DNA of 64,000 nucleotides from Caulobacteraceae bacterium UBA3198. GTDB taxonomy: Bacteria > Pseudomonadota > Alphaproteobacteria > Caulobacterales > Caulobacteraceae. The notes under the pieces are model-generated. The model had not been told where the DNA came from and made no database searches. It worked only from the letters and a program-made list of their open reading frames with translations. Shown here in pieces: positions 16,598-26,683 of this stretch. How positions within the stretch are numbered: position 1 is the stretch's first letter; each line of letters opens with the position of its first letter. A program made the position numbers and the translations under genes. The stretch lies in the NCBI GenBank assembly GCA_002363865.1, contig DEWY01000015.1:372001-436000 (forward strand), given 5' to 3'.

Positions 16598-17155
16598 ATG
16601 TCCGATCGACCCAAGGTCGCCGTCATCGTCGGCAGTCTTCGCGCCCAGTCCGTCAACCGGCGTCTGGCCGAGGCCATCGCCAAGACCGTCGCCGGAAAGC
16701 TCGACCTGCAGATCGTCGATTATGCCGATGTGCCGCTCTACAACCAGGACCACGAGGCTGACCCGCCCGCTGCGGTCATCGCCTTCAAGGACGCCCTCAA
16801 GGCCGCCGACGCCGTCCTGTTCGTGACCCCGGAATACAACCGTTCCATGCCGGGCGTGCTGAAGAACGCCATCGACTGGGCCTCGCGGCCGCCTGGCCAG
16901 GGCGTGTGGTCGGGCAAGCCCGCCGCCATCGCCGGCGCGACGCCGGGCGCGGTCGGCACGGCCGCCGCCCAGGTGGACCTGCGCAATGTGCTGACCGCCA
17001 TCAATGTGGCGGTGATGGGCATGCCGCAGATCTATTTCACCCACAAGGATGAGCACTACACGGCAGACGGCGGTTTTTCCGATCCCAAGTTCGCAGCCTT
17101 CATCGAGGGCTGGGGCGACAAGTTCGCCGCCTGGATCGCGAAGATGAACGGCTGA
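16598..17155 (+). CDS. NADPH-dependent FMN reductase (quinone/chromate reductase family)
   Basis: 185-residue flavodoxin-like oxidoreductase. The FMN phosphate loop is GSLRAQSVNRRL near residue 12, and the second FMN-contact region is TPEYNRSMPGVLKNAIDWAS near residue 75, both typical of the ChrR/YieF and azoreductase-like group. The likely role is two-electron reduction of quinones or metals against oxidative stress. Pirin starts four bases after its stop, a frequent association (quinone metabolism and redox). Confidence 0.9.
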   Translation: MSDRPKVAVIVGSLRAQSVNRRLAEAIAKTVAGKLDLQIVDYADVPLYNQDHEADPPAAVIAFKDALKAADAVLFVTPEYNRSMPGVLKNAIDWASRPPGQGVWSGKPAAIAGATPGAVGTAAAQVDLRNVLTAINVAVMGMPQIYFTHKDEHYTADGGFSDPKFAAFIEGWGDKFAAWIAKMNG

Positions 17156-17159
17156 GCCG

Positions 17160-17993
17160 ATGGCGCTTGCGATCGACCGCATCGAGACCGCCGGCCCCCG
17201 CAATGTGCTGGGCCCCCGCCACCAGAACCGCCTGATCATCGCCCCGCAGGAGCACGGCCCCTACAGCCCCTTCCTGTTCCTGGCCGAGGACTGGTTCGCG
17301 CCGCCGGCCGGCTTCCCCACCCACCCCCACCGGGGGATGGAGACGGTAACCTTCGTGCTGGAAGGCCAGATGCTGCACGAGGACCATACCGGCGCCCACG
17401 GAGAGCTGGAGGCTGGCGACGTTCAGTTCATGACCGCCGGCGGCGGGGTGATGCATTCAGAGATGCCGGGACCGCGCGGCGTCCATTCCCTGCAGCTGTG
17501 GCTGAACCTGCCGGCGGCCCAGAAGATGACCCCGGCCCGCTATGGCGACCAGCGGGTCAGCGACACCGCGCGGGTCACCGGCGAGGGCTACGAGGCCAGG
17601 CTCTATGCCGGCGAGCTGGGTGGGCAGAGCCGCCCCCACGGCAGCCTCTGGCCCCTGGCCCTGATGGATCTGCGCCTGGAGTCTGGCGCAGCGCTGGCCC
17701 TGCCCCTCAAGGCCGGCTGGCGGGGCTTCCTGCTGGTCCTCGAGGGCGAGGCCCAGGTCGGGGCCGACCTGGCCGCCCTGAAGGCGGACCAGCACGCCTG
17801 GGCCCATGCCGCCGAGGCCGACGACATCCTGCCGGTGAGCGCCCAGACGCCCGTCCGCGCCCTCTTCTACGCCGCCCCGATCATCGATGAGCCCGTGGTC
17901 GCCCACGGCCCGTTCGTGATGAACACGGTGGACGAGATCCGGCAGGCCCTCCTGGACTATCAGAGCGGGCGGTTGACCGCGGTTCGGGGCTGA
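17160..17993 (+). CDS. Pirin family protein
   Basis: 277-residue bicupin. The metal-binding residues are visible: HPHRGMETVT near residue 56 gives two His, and GGGVMHSEMPGP near 100 gives the third His and the Glu. Bacterial pirins such as E. coli YhhW have quercetinase activity; in vivo roles vary. ATG 17160 is four bases after the FMN reductase stop, so the two are almost certainly one operon. Confidence 0.9.
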   Translation: MALAIDRIETAGPRNVLGPRHQNRLIIAPQEHGPYSPFLFLAEDWFAPPAGFPTHPHRGMETVTFVLEGQMLHEDHTGAHGELEAGDVQFMTAGGGVMHSEMPGPRGVHSLQLWLNLPAAQKMTPARYGDQRVSDTARVTGEGYEARLYAGELGGQSRPHGSLWPLALMDLRLESGAALALPLKAGWRGFLLVLEGEAQVGADLAALKADQHAWAHAAEADDILPVSAQTPVRALFYAAPIIDEPVVAHGPFVMNTVDEIRQALLDYQSGRLTAVRG

Positions 17994-18106
17994 GGTCAAT
18001 CAACGCCCTCCCGCATTGACTTTGGTCTGCGGATTCGTATTGTCCGCGGCTCATTCGAAATGACTGCCGGGGTAAGCGCGCTTGCCCGGCCCCGCGAGGA
18101 CCGACC

Positions 18107-18274
18107 ATGGCGAAGCCAGCTTCCATCAAGATCCGCCTGAACTCCTCGGCGGACACCGGCTTTTTCTACGTGACCAAGAAGAACGCCCGCACCAAGACCG
18201 ACAAGCTGGTCATGAAGAAGTACGACCCCGTCGTGCGCAAGCACGTGGAATTCCGCGAAGGCAAGATCAAGTAG
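18107..18274 (+). CDS. rpmG: 50S ribosomal protein L33
   Basis: 55-residue large-subunit ribosomal protein starting MAKPASIKIRLNSSADTGFF and ending FREGKIK. The zinc-ribbon cysteines of C+ L33 are absent, as is usual in alphaproteobacteria. It has its own strong terminator at 18301-18330. The 113-base gap upstream, after pirin, should hold its promoter. Confidence 0.96.
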   Translation: MAKPASIKIRLNSSADTGFFYVTKKNARTKTDKLVMKKYDPVVRKHVEFREGKIK

Positions 18275-18300
18275 GATCGCCTCGCCACGAGCGAACAAGG

Positions 18301-18330
18301 AAACGCCCGGCTGGATCAGCCGGGCGTTTT
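18301..18330 (+). terminator. Intrinsic terminator of rpmG
   Basis: A perfect 12-bp stem (18301-18312 with 18318-18329) encloses the loop GGATC and ends in TTTT. A short T run on the opposite strand means it may also stop transcription coming from pleD. Confidence 0.92.
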
Positions 18331-18360
18331 GCGTTTCGTCCCTAAGAGTCCCGAGTCGTT

Positions 18361-19725
18361 TTACGCCGCCCGGGATATGACCTTGTTGCGGCCTGAGGAC
18401 TTGGCCTCATAGAGCCCCTCGTCGGCGCGCTTGAGCAGGGCGTCGGGGGTGTCGTCGGGGCCGAGCGTCGCGGCGACGCCGATGGAGATGGTGGCGGTCA
18501 GGAGCTCGGTCCCGTGGGCCACGCGGAAGGGCGAGCCGGCCACGTGCAGGCGGATGCGCTCGGCGATGCGTTCGGCGTCCTCGATCCGGGTGCCGGGCAT
18601 GACCACCACAAATTCCTCGCCGCCATAGCGACAGGGCAGATCGACGGCGCGCACGTTCGAGGCCAGGCGCACGGCGAACTCCCGCAGCACCTCGTCGCCC
18701 ACATCGTGGCCGTAGCCGTCATTGATCTTCTTGAAGTGGTCGATGTCGATCAGCAGGGCCGCCACCGGCTCGCCCCCATGGGCGGCGCGCTTGACCAGGG
18801 CTTCAAGCTGGCCGGTCATATAGCGGCGGTTGTGCAGGCCCGTGAGCTGGTCGGTGACCGCCAGCTCCAGGGAATGGTCGAGATTGTCCCGCAGATAGTC
18901 GGTGTAGCGCTTGCGGCGGATCTGGGTGCGCGCGCGCGCCGACAGCTCCTGGGGGTCGATAGGCTTGGACAGCAGATCGTTGACCCCGATGTCCAGGGCC
19001 TTCATCAGCCGCGGCCGCTCGTCGAAATCGACAATCGCCAGGATGGGCAGGTGGCGGGTGGCTTCGTCCGAGCGAAGCTGGGCGGAGAATCGCAGGCCAT
19101 CGAAGCTGCGGGCGGTGACATTGACGATCACCAGGTCCACAGGGCCGCGGGCCGTCAGCAGGGCCTTGTCGGGCTCCGATTCGATGACCGGGCGGTGTTC
19201 GATGGAGAGCTCGGCGGCGACCCGCTGGGCCTGGCGTTCATGATCATCGACGATCAGCACCCGGCCGCCCGTGCCGCCCAGGCGCGAGCCGGCGCCGGCG
19301 ATGACGCCGATGCGGCGGCCCGAGGCCTCGCGCACCCGCAGCTCGTCGATGACGGTCTTCAGGCGGGTCAGGCTGCGCACCCGGGCGAACAGCATGACGT
19401 CGTCGATGGGCTTGGTCAGGAATTCATCAGCCCCGGCCTCGAGGCCCGCGATCCGGTCGGCGCGGCCGTCCAGGGCGGTGACCAGCACCACCGGCACATG
19501 GCGGGTTTCGGGATCATCCTTCAGCCGGCGGCAGACCTGGAAGCCGTCCATGCCGGGCATCATCACGTCCAGCAGGACGATATCGGGCTGCTCGGCCGCA
19601 GCCATGGCCAGCGCTGTGGGACCATCATAGGCCGTCAGCACCTCGTAGTATTCGGCGCTGAGCTTGGCTTCGAGCAGCCGGACATTGGCCTCGATATCGT
19701 CCACGACCAGGATGCGTGCGGACAT
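18361..19725 (-). CDS. pleD: Response regulator PleD, diguanylate cyclase
   Basis: 454 residues, the same length as Caulobacter PleD. REC1 (1-120) carries the phospho-acceptor Asp53 in LLDVMMPGMDG. REC2 (about 155-270) is degenerate, with Asn in place of the acceptor Asp (IVNVTARSFDG), as expected of the dimerisation adaptor. The GGDEF domain (about 290-454) has GGEEF at 368-372 and the inhibitory RxxD site R359-AV-D362. It makes c-di-GMP at the pole and controls the motile-to-sessile transition. It lies six bases after divK, as one operon. Confidence 0.97.
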   Translation of the reverse strand: MSARILVVDDIEANVRLLEAKLSAEYYEVLTAYDGPTALAMAAAEQPDIVLLDVMMPGMDGFQVCRRLKDDPETRHVPVVLVTALDGRADRIAGLEAGADEFLTKPIDDVMLFARVRSLTRLKTVIDELRVREASGRRIGVIAGAGSRLGGTGGRVLIVDDHERQAQRVAAELSIEHRPVIESEPDKALLTARGPVDLVIVNVTARSFDGLRFSAQLRSDEATRHLPILAIVDFDERPRLMKALDIGVNDLLSKPIDPQELSARARTQIRRKRYTDYLRDNLDHSLELAVTDQLTGLHNRRYMTGQLEALVKRAAHGGEPVAALLIDIDHFKKINDGYGHDVGDEVLREFAVRLASNVRAVDLPCRYGGEEFVVVMPGTRIEDAERIAERIRLHVAGSPFRVAHGTELLTATISIGVAATLGPDDTPDALLKRADEGLYEAKSSGRNKVISRAA

Positions 19726-19731
19726 GGCGGC

Positions 19732-20097
19732 CTATCCCAGCAGTCGGCGGATCGTGTCGAGGAAGTGCGACACCGAAATCGGTTTGGAGATGTAGGCCTC
19801 GCAGCCGCCCTCGCGGATACGCTCCTCATCGCCCTTCATGGCGAAGGCTGTGACGGCCACGACGGGAATACCCGCCAGCTCGTCGTCTTCCTTCAGCCAC
19901 TTGGTGACCTCCAGCCCGGAAATCTCCGGCAGCTGGATGTCCATGAGAATGAGGTCGGGACGGTGCTCACGGGCCAATGAGAGGGCTTGCAGGCCTTCGC
20001 GGGTCTGCAGGGTCTCATACCCCTGGGCGTCGAGCAGATCATGAAACAGCTTCATGTTCAGCTCGTTATCCTCGACGATGAGGACCTTCTTGGCCAT
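19732..20097 (-). CDS. divK: Single-domain response regulator DivK
   Basis: 121 residues, MAKKVLIVEDNELNMKLFHD, with phospho-acceptor Asp53 in LILMDIQLPE, the Thr/Ala switch in VAVTAFAM, and Lys in YISKPIS. It is essentially the Caulobacter DivK sequence pattern. DivK is phosphorylated by PleC/DivJ and signals through DivL-CckA to lower CtrA activity. The open frame extends to 20226, but ATG 20097 (or 20103) matches the family. A CtrA-like box and a GANTC site lie upstream. Confidence 0.97.
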   Translation of the reverse strand: MAKKVLIVEDNELNMKLFHDLLDAQGYETLQTREGLQALSLAREHRPDLILMDIQLPEISGLEVTKWLKEDDELAGIPVVAVTAFAMKGDEERIREGGCEAYISKPISVSHFLDTIRRLLG

Positions 20098-20128
20098 GGT
20101 CATCCCGACGATGCTCTTGTCGGCCAGC

Positions 20129-20133
20129 GAATC
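20129..20133. promoter_or_regulatory. GANTC (CcrM/GcrA) site in the divK leader
   Basis: GAATC lies 32 bases upstream of the divK start and could be methylated by CcrM. A single five-base site is weak evidence on its own; it is notable only because it sits with the CtrA-like box. Confidence 0.35.
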
Positions 20134-20177
20134 TGCCGCCGACCCCACCTTTGGTTCCATTGATCCCACGGATATCC

Positions 20178-20193
20178 TTAAACTGGCGTTAGC
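20178..20193. promoter_or_regulatory. CtrA-binding box upstream of divK
   Basis: TTAA-N7-TTAGC matches the CtrA consensus TTAA-N7-TTAAC at eight of nine positions. It lies 81-96 bases upstream of divK and 16-31 bases upstream of the divergent HAD gene. divK is a known CtrA-activated gene in Caulobacter crescentus, so the site fits established regulation. Confidence 0.65.
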
Positions 20194-20208
20194 CGCACGA
20201 GAGAGCCA

Positions 20209-20937
20209 GTGGTCGACACGCCGCACCCCACCCCGCCCGTCCCCGACCCTGTGACGACGTCACGGGCGGCTGGCCCTGCGCCGAGCGCCCGGGACCGCGC
20301 CCGCACCCCGCAGGTGGAGGCCCTGGGGCTTGATCCGGCCCGCCCCCTGGTAATCGTCGACGTGGACGAGGTGCTGGGGCATTTCATGGAAGGCTTCGGC
20401 GCGTTTCTGGAAACCCGCGGGCTGGAGTTCCGGGTGGAGCGCTTCGCCCTGTTCCAGAACATCTATCGTCCGGGCGAAGAGGCTCACCTGGCGATCGAGG
20501 AAGGCCGCCGGCACTATGACGACTTCTTCCGCTACGGGTCGGGCGAGATGCGGGTCGCCGAGGGCGCGGCCGAGGCCCTGCGCCGCCTGGCTGAGCAGGC
20601 CGGGGTGGTGATCCTGACCAATGCCCCAGGCCAGGGCCGTCTGGCCAGGGCCCGCTGGCTGGGCCGCAACGGACTGGACTATCCCCTGCTGCTCAATACG
20701 GGGCCCAAGGGGCCGCTAGCCGCGGCCCTGGCGGAGCAGGTGAAGGGGCCCGCCGCCTTCATCGACGACCTGCTGCCCAACCTGGACTCCGTGGCAGCGA
20801 CGGCGCCCGCAGTGACCCGGTTCCAGCACGTGGCCGATAAGCGTCTGCGCCCGCTCGCCCCAGCCGCGCCGGACCGACACACGCGAATTGACGACTGGGA
20901 CGCCCTGCGCATCGCCATCGCCGATTCGATCTCCTGA
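20209..20937 (+). CDS. HAD-superfamily hydrolase
   Basis: 242 residues from GTG 20209. HAD motif I is VIVDVDEVLGHFMEG (two Asp, about residues 48-62), motif II is VILTNAPGQ, motif III Lys is in NTGPKGPLAAAL, and motif IV is AFIDDLLPN. The first 40 residues are Pro/Ala-rich and poorly structured, so a later start is possible. It is probably a small-molecule phosphatase; the substrate is unknown. It is divergent from divK, sharing the promoter region, and 13 bases upstream of the ROK kinase. Confidence 0.8.
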   Translation: MVDTPHPTPPVPDPVTTSRAAGPAPSARDRARTPQVEALGLDPARPLVIVDVDEVLGHFMEGFGAFLETRGLEFRVERFALFQNIYRPGEEAHLAIEEGRRHYDDFFRYGSGEMRVAEGAAEALRRLAEQAGVVILTNAPGQGRLARARWLGRNGLDYPLLLNTGPKGPLAAALAEQVKGPAAFIDDLLPNLDSVAATAPAVTRFQHVADKRLRPLAPAAPDRHTRIDDWDALRIAIADSIS

Positions 20938-20950
20938 CGTCGACACGACC

Positions 20951-21847
20951 ATGATCCGCATCGGGGTCGATTTCGGCGGCACCAAGATCGAGGCCGCCGC
21001 CCTGGACGCCAGTGGCGACATCGCCGCGCGCCTGCGCCGGCCCAATCCGGGCGCCTATGAGCCCGCCCTGTCCGCCGTGGCCGAGCTGGTGTCTGCGGTA
21101 GAGGCTGAGATTGGCGGGAGGGCCGCAAAGATCGGCGTCGGCATGCCCGGCTCGATCTCCCCGCGCACTGGCCTGATCCGCAACGCCAACTCCGTCTGGC
21201 TGAACGGAGAGCGGTTCGGCGAAGATCTGGAGGCGACCCTGGCTCGCCCCGTGCGCCTGGCCAATGACGCCAACTGCCTGGCCCTGTCGGAGGCCGCCGA
21301 TGGTGCGGGCGCTGGCGTGAGTGTGGTGTTCGCCGCCATCCTCGGCACTGGCTGCGGCGGTGGGCTGGTGGTGGACGGCCGTCTGATCGAGGGGCGCAAC
21401 GGGGTGGCCGGCGAATGGGGCCACACCCCCCTGCCCTGGGCCACGGCGAAGGAGCATCCCGGGCCGCCCTGCTGGTGCGGACGCCGGGGCTGTCTGGAGA
21501 CCTGGATCTCTGGCCCGGCCCTGGCCGCCGACCATGGGACGGGTCTGACGGCCCCACAAATCGTCGAGGCGGCGCGGGCGGGAGAGCCCCGAGCCCAGGG
21601 CGCCCTTGGCCGATACGTGGACCGGCTGGGCCGGGCCCTGGCCGGCGTGGTCGACCTGATCGATCCCGACGTGATCGTGCTGGGCGGCGGCATGTCCAAT
21701 GTGGCCGAACTCTATGAGCGCCTGCCGAGCGCCATCGGGCCGCATGTGTTCGCCGATGGGTTCGACACGCCGATCCGGCCTGCGGTCCACGGAGATTCCT
21801 CGGGCGTGCGGGGGGCGGCCTGGCTCTGGCCGCTGGAAAACCGATGA
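20951..21847 (+). CDS. ROK family sugar kinase (fructokinase/N-acetylhexosamine kinase type)
   Basis: 298 residues from ATG 20951 (MIRIGVDFGGTKIEAAALD), with the phosphate-1 loop DFGGTK, the catalytic Asp region RLANDANCLALSEA, and the ROK zinc motif CWCGRRGCLETWISGPAL near residue 180. It is similar to Mak/NagK-type kinases that phosphorylate free hexoses. Specificity for fructose, mannose or GlcNAc is undecided. It overlaps dinB by four bases (ATGA). Confidence 0.88.
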   Translation: MIRIGVDFGGTKIEAAALDASGDIAARLRRPNPGAYEPALSAVAELVSAVEAEIGGRAAKIGVGMPGSISPRTGLIRNANSVWLNGERFGEDLEATLARPVRLANDANCLALSEAADGAGAGVSVVFAAILGTGCGGGLVVDGRLIEGRNGVAGEWGHTPLPWATAKEHPGPPCWCGRRGCLETWISGPALAADHGTGLTAPQIVEAARAGEPRAQGALGRYVDRLGRALAGVVDLIDPDVIVLGGGMSNVAELYERLPSAIGPHVFADGFDTPIRPAVHGDSSGVRGAAWLWPLENR

Positions 21848-23118
21848 AAGCCCTCTGCCGCGACTGCATCTGGACCGGCGAGGCGCCGGCCACCCGCCGT
21901 TGCCCATCCTGCGGCTCCCCGCGACTGGTGGCCCACGTCGAGCTGTTTGACCTCTCCATGGCGCACCTGGACTGCGACGCCTTCTATGCGTCGGTGGAGA
22001 AGCGCGACCGGCCAGAGCTTCGGGATCAGCCGGTCATCGTCGGCGGCGGCGTCCGGGGCGTGGTGACCACCTGCTGCTACCTGGCCCGCGTCTATGGGGT
22101 GCGTTCGGCCATGCCGATGTTCAAGGCCCTGGCCGCCTGCCCGCAGGCCGTGGTGATCAAGCCGGACTTCGCCAAGTACAAGACCGAGAGCAAGACCATC
22201 ATGGGCCTGCTGGCGGAGCTGACGCCGCTGGTCCAGCCCCTGTCGCTGGATGAGGCCTGGATGGACCTGTCGGGCACCGAGCGCCTGCATGGGGCGCCGC
22301 CGGCCGTGACCCTCGCGAGGGCCCAGGCCCGCATCGAGGCGCAGACGGGGCTCACCGTCTCCATCGGCCTCGCCCCCAACAAGTTCCTGGCCAAGATCGC
22401 CTCGGACCTGGACAAGCCCCGGGGCTTTTCGGTGATCGGGGCCGCCGAGGCGCAGAGCTTCCTGGCGCCGCGTCCGGTGGGCCTGCTGCCAGGCGTGGGG
22501 CCGGCCATGGTGAAATCCCTGGAGGCCGCGGGCCTGAAGACCATCGGCGATCTGGCCCGGTGGGACCAGAAGGACCTGGCCCGGCGGTTCGGGGCGCACG
22601 GTGTTCGCCTGCATGATCTGGCGCACGGGCGCGACACACGGCCGGTGGATCCTGATCAGGTCCGCAAGGGAATCAGCGCCGAGACGACCTTCAACACCGA
22701 CATCGCCGCCTATGAGGCGCTGGAGGACCGGCTCTCACCCCTCTGTGAACGGGTGGCGATCCAGGCTCGCGCCGCCGGCGTCACCGGCCGGGTGGTGACC
22801 CTGAAGCTGAAGACCCCGGACTTTCGGCTGCTGACCCGAAGGCGCGCCCTGGTCGAGCCGACCCAGACCGCCAAGACCCTGTTCGCCGCCGCCCGCGAGC
22901 TTTTGCGTCGCGAGGCCGATGGTCGCACCTTCCGCCTGATCGGCGTGGGGCTGAGCGAGCTTTCCCCCGCCACACAAGGGGCCGGCGAGCTGTTCGGCGG
23001 CGACGAGCAGAGGATTCTGAAGGAGGAGACGACCGCCGACGCCATAAGGGCGCGCTTTGGTCCCCAGGCCCTGACACGGGGCCGCGCCCTGCGCTCAAAA
23101 CCCCTTGATCGGGATTGA
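21844..23118 (+). CDS. dinB: DNA polymerase IV with N-terminal zinc-ribbon
   Basis: Y-family translesion polymerase of 424 residues. Residues 1-25 form a small zinc ribbon (CRDC...CPSC) that is common in alphaproteobacterial DinB but absent from E. coli. The palm starts at about 38 with MAHLDCDAFYASVE, and the second acidic motif is LSLDEAWMDLSG near 135. HhH (LLPGVGPAMVKSLEAAGL) and little-finger regions follow. No clear LexA box is seen, since the start overlaps the ROK kinase; expression presumably comes from the HAD promoter or an internal one. Confidence 0.95.
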   Translation: MKALCRDCIWTGEAPATRRCPSCGSPRLVAHVELFDLSMAHLDCDAFYASVEKRDRPELRDQPVIVGGGVRGVVTTCCYLARVYGVRSAMPMFKALAACPQAVVIKPDFAKYKTESKTIMGLLAELTPLVQPLSLDEAWMDLSGTERLHGAPPAVTLARAQARIEAQTGLTVSIGLAPNKFLAKIASDLDKPRGFSVIGAAEAQSFLAPRPVGLLPGVGPAMVKSLEAAGLKTIGDLARWDQKDLARRFGAHGVRLHDLAHGRDTRPVDPDQVRKGISAETTFNTDIAAYEALEDRLSPLCERVAIQARAAGVTGRVVTLKLKTPDFRLLTRRRALVEPTQTAKTLFAAARELLRREADGRTFRLIGVGLSELSPATQGAGELFGGDEQRILKEETTADAIRARFGPQALTRGRALRSKPLDRD

Positions 23119-23273
23119 GGCGGGTCAAAAACGCCTGTAGGCGCAACGATAAAAAGATGGGCGTCGGCTGCTTGGGGTCGGGCTTCGACGATTTCAACCC
23201 TTTCAAACGCGCCCCTTTTCCATATCTAATCCCTTAGCGGCGGGAACCAGACTCCCGCCAGGAGACGTTTTCG

Positions 23274-23603
23274 ATGGCCGAGCGCAAGCAAGGTGATGTG
23301 TCGACGGGCGTCAAATCGGCGGTCATCACTCAGACCAAGCCGAAGACGCAAAAGCCGTCCATGTACCGAGTCCTGCTGCTGAACGACGACTACACGCCGA
23401 TGGAGTTCGTCGTTTACGTCCTGGAGCAGTTTTTCAACAAGTCGCGCGAAGATGCGACAAGGATCATGTTGCACGTTCATCAGTATGGCGTGGGCGTTTG
23501 CGGTGTCTTCACCTTCGAGGTGGCGGAGACCAAAGTCGCGCAGGTCGTAGATACCGCCAGGCGGCATCAACACCCGCTTCAATGCACCATGGAAAAGGAT
23601 TGA
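23274..23603 (+). CDS. clpS: ATP-dependent Clp protease adaptor ClpS
   Basis: N-degron adaptor of 109 residues that docks on the ClpA N-domain. It has a flexible N-terminus (1-28) followed by MYRVLLLNDDYTPMEFVVYVL, the conserved substrate-pocket strand and helix, then LHVHQYGVGVCGVF and QHPLQC. Alphaproteobacteria often carry two ClpS paralogs; this one is adjacent to clpA, so it is the canonical copy. The gap 23119-23273 must hold the clpSA promoter, but no confident boxes are seen. Confidence 0.96.
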   Translation: MAERKQGDVSTGVKSAVITQTKPKTQKPSMYRVLLLNDDYTPMEFVVYVLEQFFNKSREDATRIMLHVHQYGVGVCGVFTFEVAETKVAQVVDTARRHQHPLQCTMEKD

Positions 23604-23613
23604 GAGGCTCAGA

Positions 23614-25938
<2,325 letters not shown>

Positions 25939-25961
25939 TCTGGACGCACCTCAAAGACGTC

Positions 25962-25990
25962 AAAGCCCCGGCCATCGGCCGGGGCTTTTT
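25962..25990 (+). terminator. Intrinsic terminator of clpSA
   Basis: A 12-bp perfect stem (25962-25973 with 25977-25988) and loop ATC are followed by a T run (TTTTT, 25986-25990). A run of A on its left flank allows weak bidirectional function for the convergent HIT gene. Confidence 0.92.
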
Positions 25991-26031
25991 CGTGGGCGAA
26001 ACCGCGATCCTGAGTTCAGGCGATCTTCCGC

Positions 26032-26469
26032 TCAGGTGATCTGGGCGGCGATCTGTTCAGCCAGGGCCTTGAGTTCGGCCGGATCGGCCATGCCGCCCGA
26101 GGCGTGGCGGCCGACCGCCACCCCGTCCCAGCGGGGCAGGATGTGAAAGTGCGGATGGAAGACCGTCTGGCCGGCCGCCGTCCCGTTGAACTGGGTGATG
26201 ACCAAGCCGTCGGGCTCAAGGGCTGCGCGCACCGCCCGGGCCACCCGTTGCACCCCCAGGATGAGGGGGCTCAGCACCTGGGGCTCCTCCTCCAGCAGGT
26301 TGCGGGCGCTGGAATGCTTGGGGATCACCAGGGTGTGTCCCTTCACCTGCGGAAAGACATCCATGAAGGACAGGACGTGGTCGTCCTCGAACACCCGGGC
26401 GCAAGGGGCCTCGCCGCGCAGGATCTTGGCGAAGATGTTGTTGGGGTCGTAGGTCCCGTCCAGGCTCAT
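26032..26469 (-). CDS. HIT family hydrolase (Hint-like)
   Basis: 145 residues from ATG 26469 (MSLDGTYDPNNIFAKILRGE). The histidine triad HPHFHILP is near residue 108 and the family lead-in LVIPKHSSARNLLEE near 55. Probably hydrolyses adenosine 5'-phosphoramidate-type substrates. The frame is open to 26550, but the extension has no family match. It is convergent with clpA and divergent from the TonB receptor. Confidence 0.92.
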   Translation of the reverse strand: MSLDGTYDPNNIFAKILRGEAPCARVFEDDHVLSFMDVFPQVKGHTLVIPKHSSARNLLEEEPQVLSPLILGVQRVARAVRAALEPDGLVITQFNGTAAGQTVFHPHFHILPRWDGVAVGRHASGGMADPAELKALAEQIAAQIT

Positions 26470-26655
26470 GGCGCGCTCCTTGGTTTCCTGCCCTCTTCCT
26501 AGCGGTTTCGCGCTGCTGAGGGAATCGCGCCCGCTGATCCCTTGCGCCATAAGGGATTTTTCTCACGCCCGACAAATTTAAGCCTGTCACGGCATCGTCG
26601 CGCTTCTATCACTCGACCGTCAACGAGCGCCCCTATCGCAACGCCGATTAGCAAT

Positions 26656-26670
26656 TGCAGCAAAGCTGCA
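26656..26670. promoter_or_regulatory. Inverted repeat in the leader of the TonB-dependent receptor
   Basis: TGCAGC-AAA-GCTGCA is a perfect 6-3-6 palindrome ending 13 bases before the receptor ATG and next to its G-rich ribosome-binding site. It could be a repressor site or a short hairpin affecting translation. Confidence 0.4.
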
Positions 26671-26683
26671 GGGGGATCTCCAC

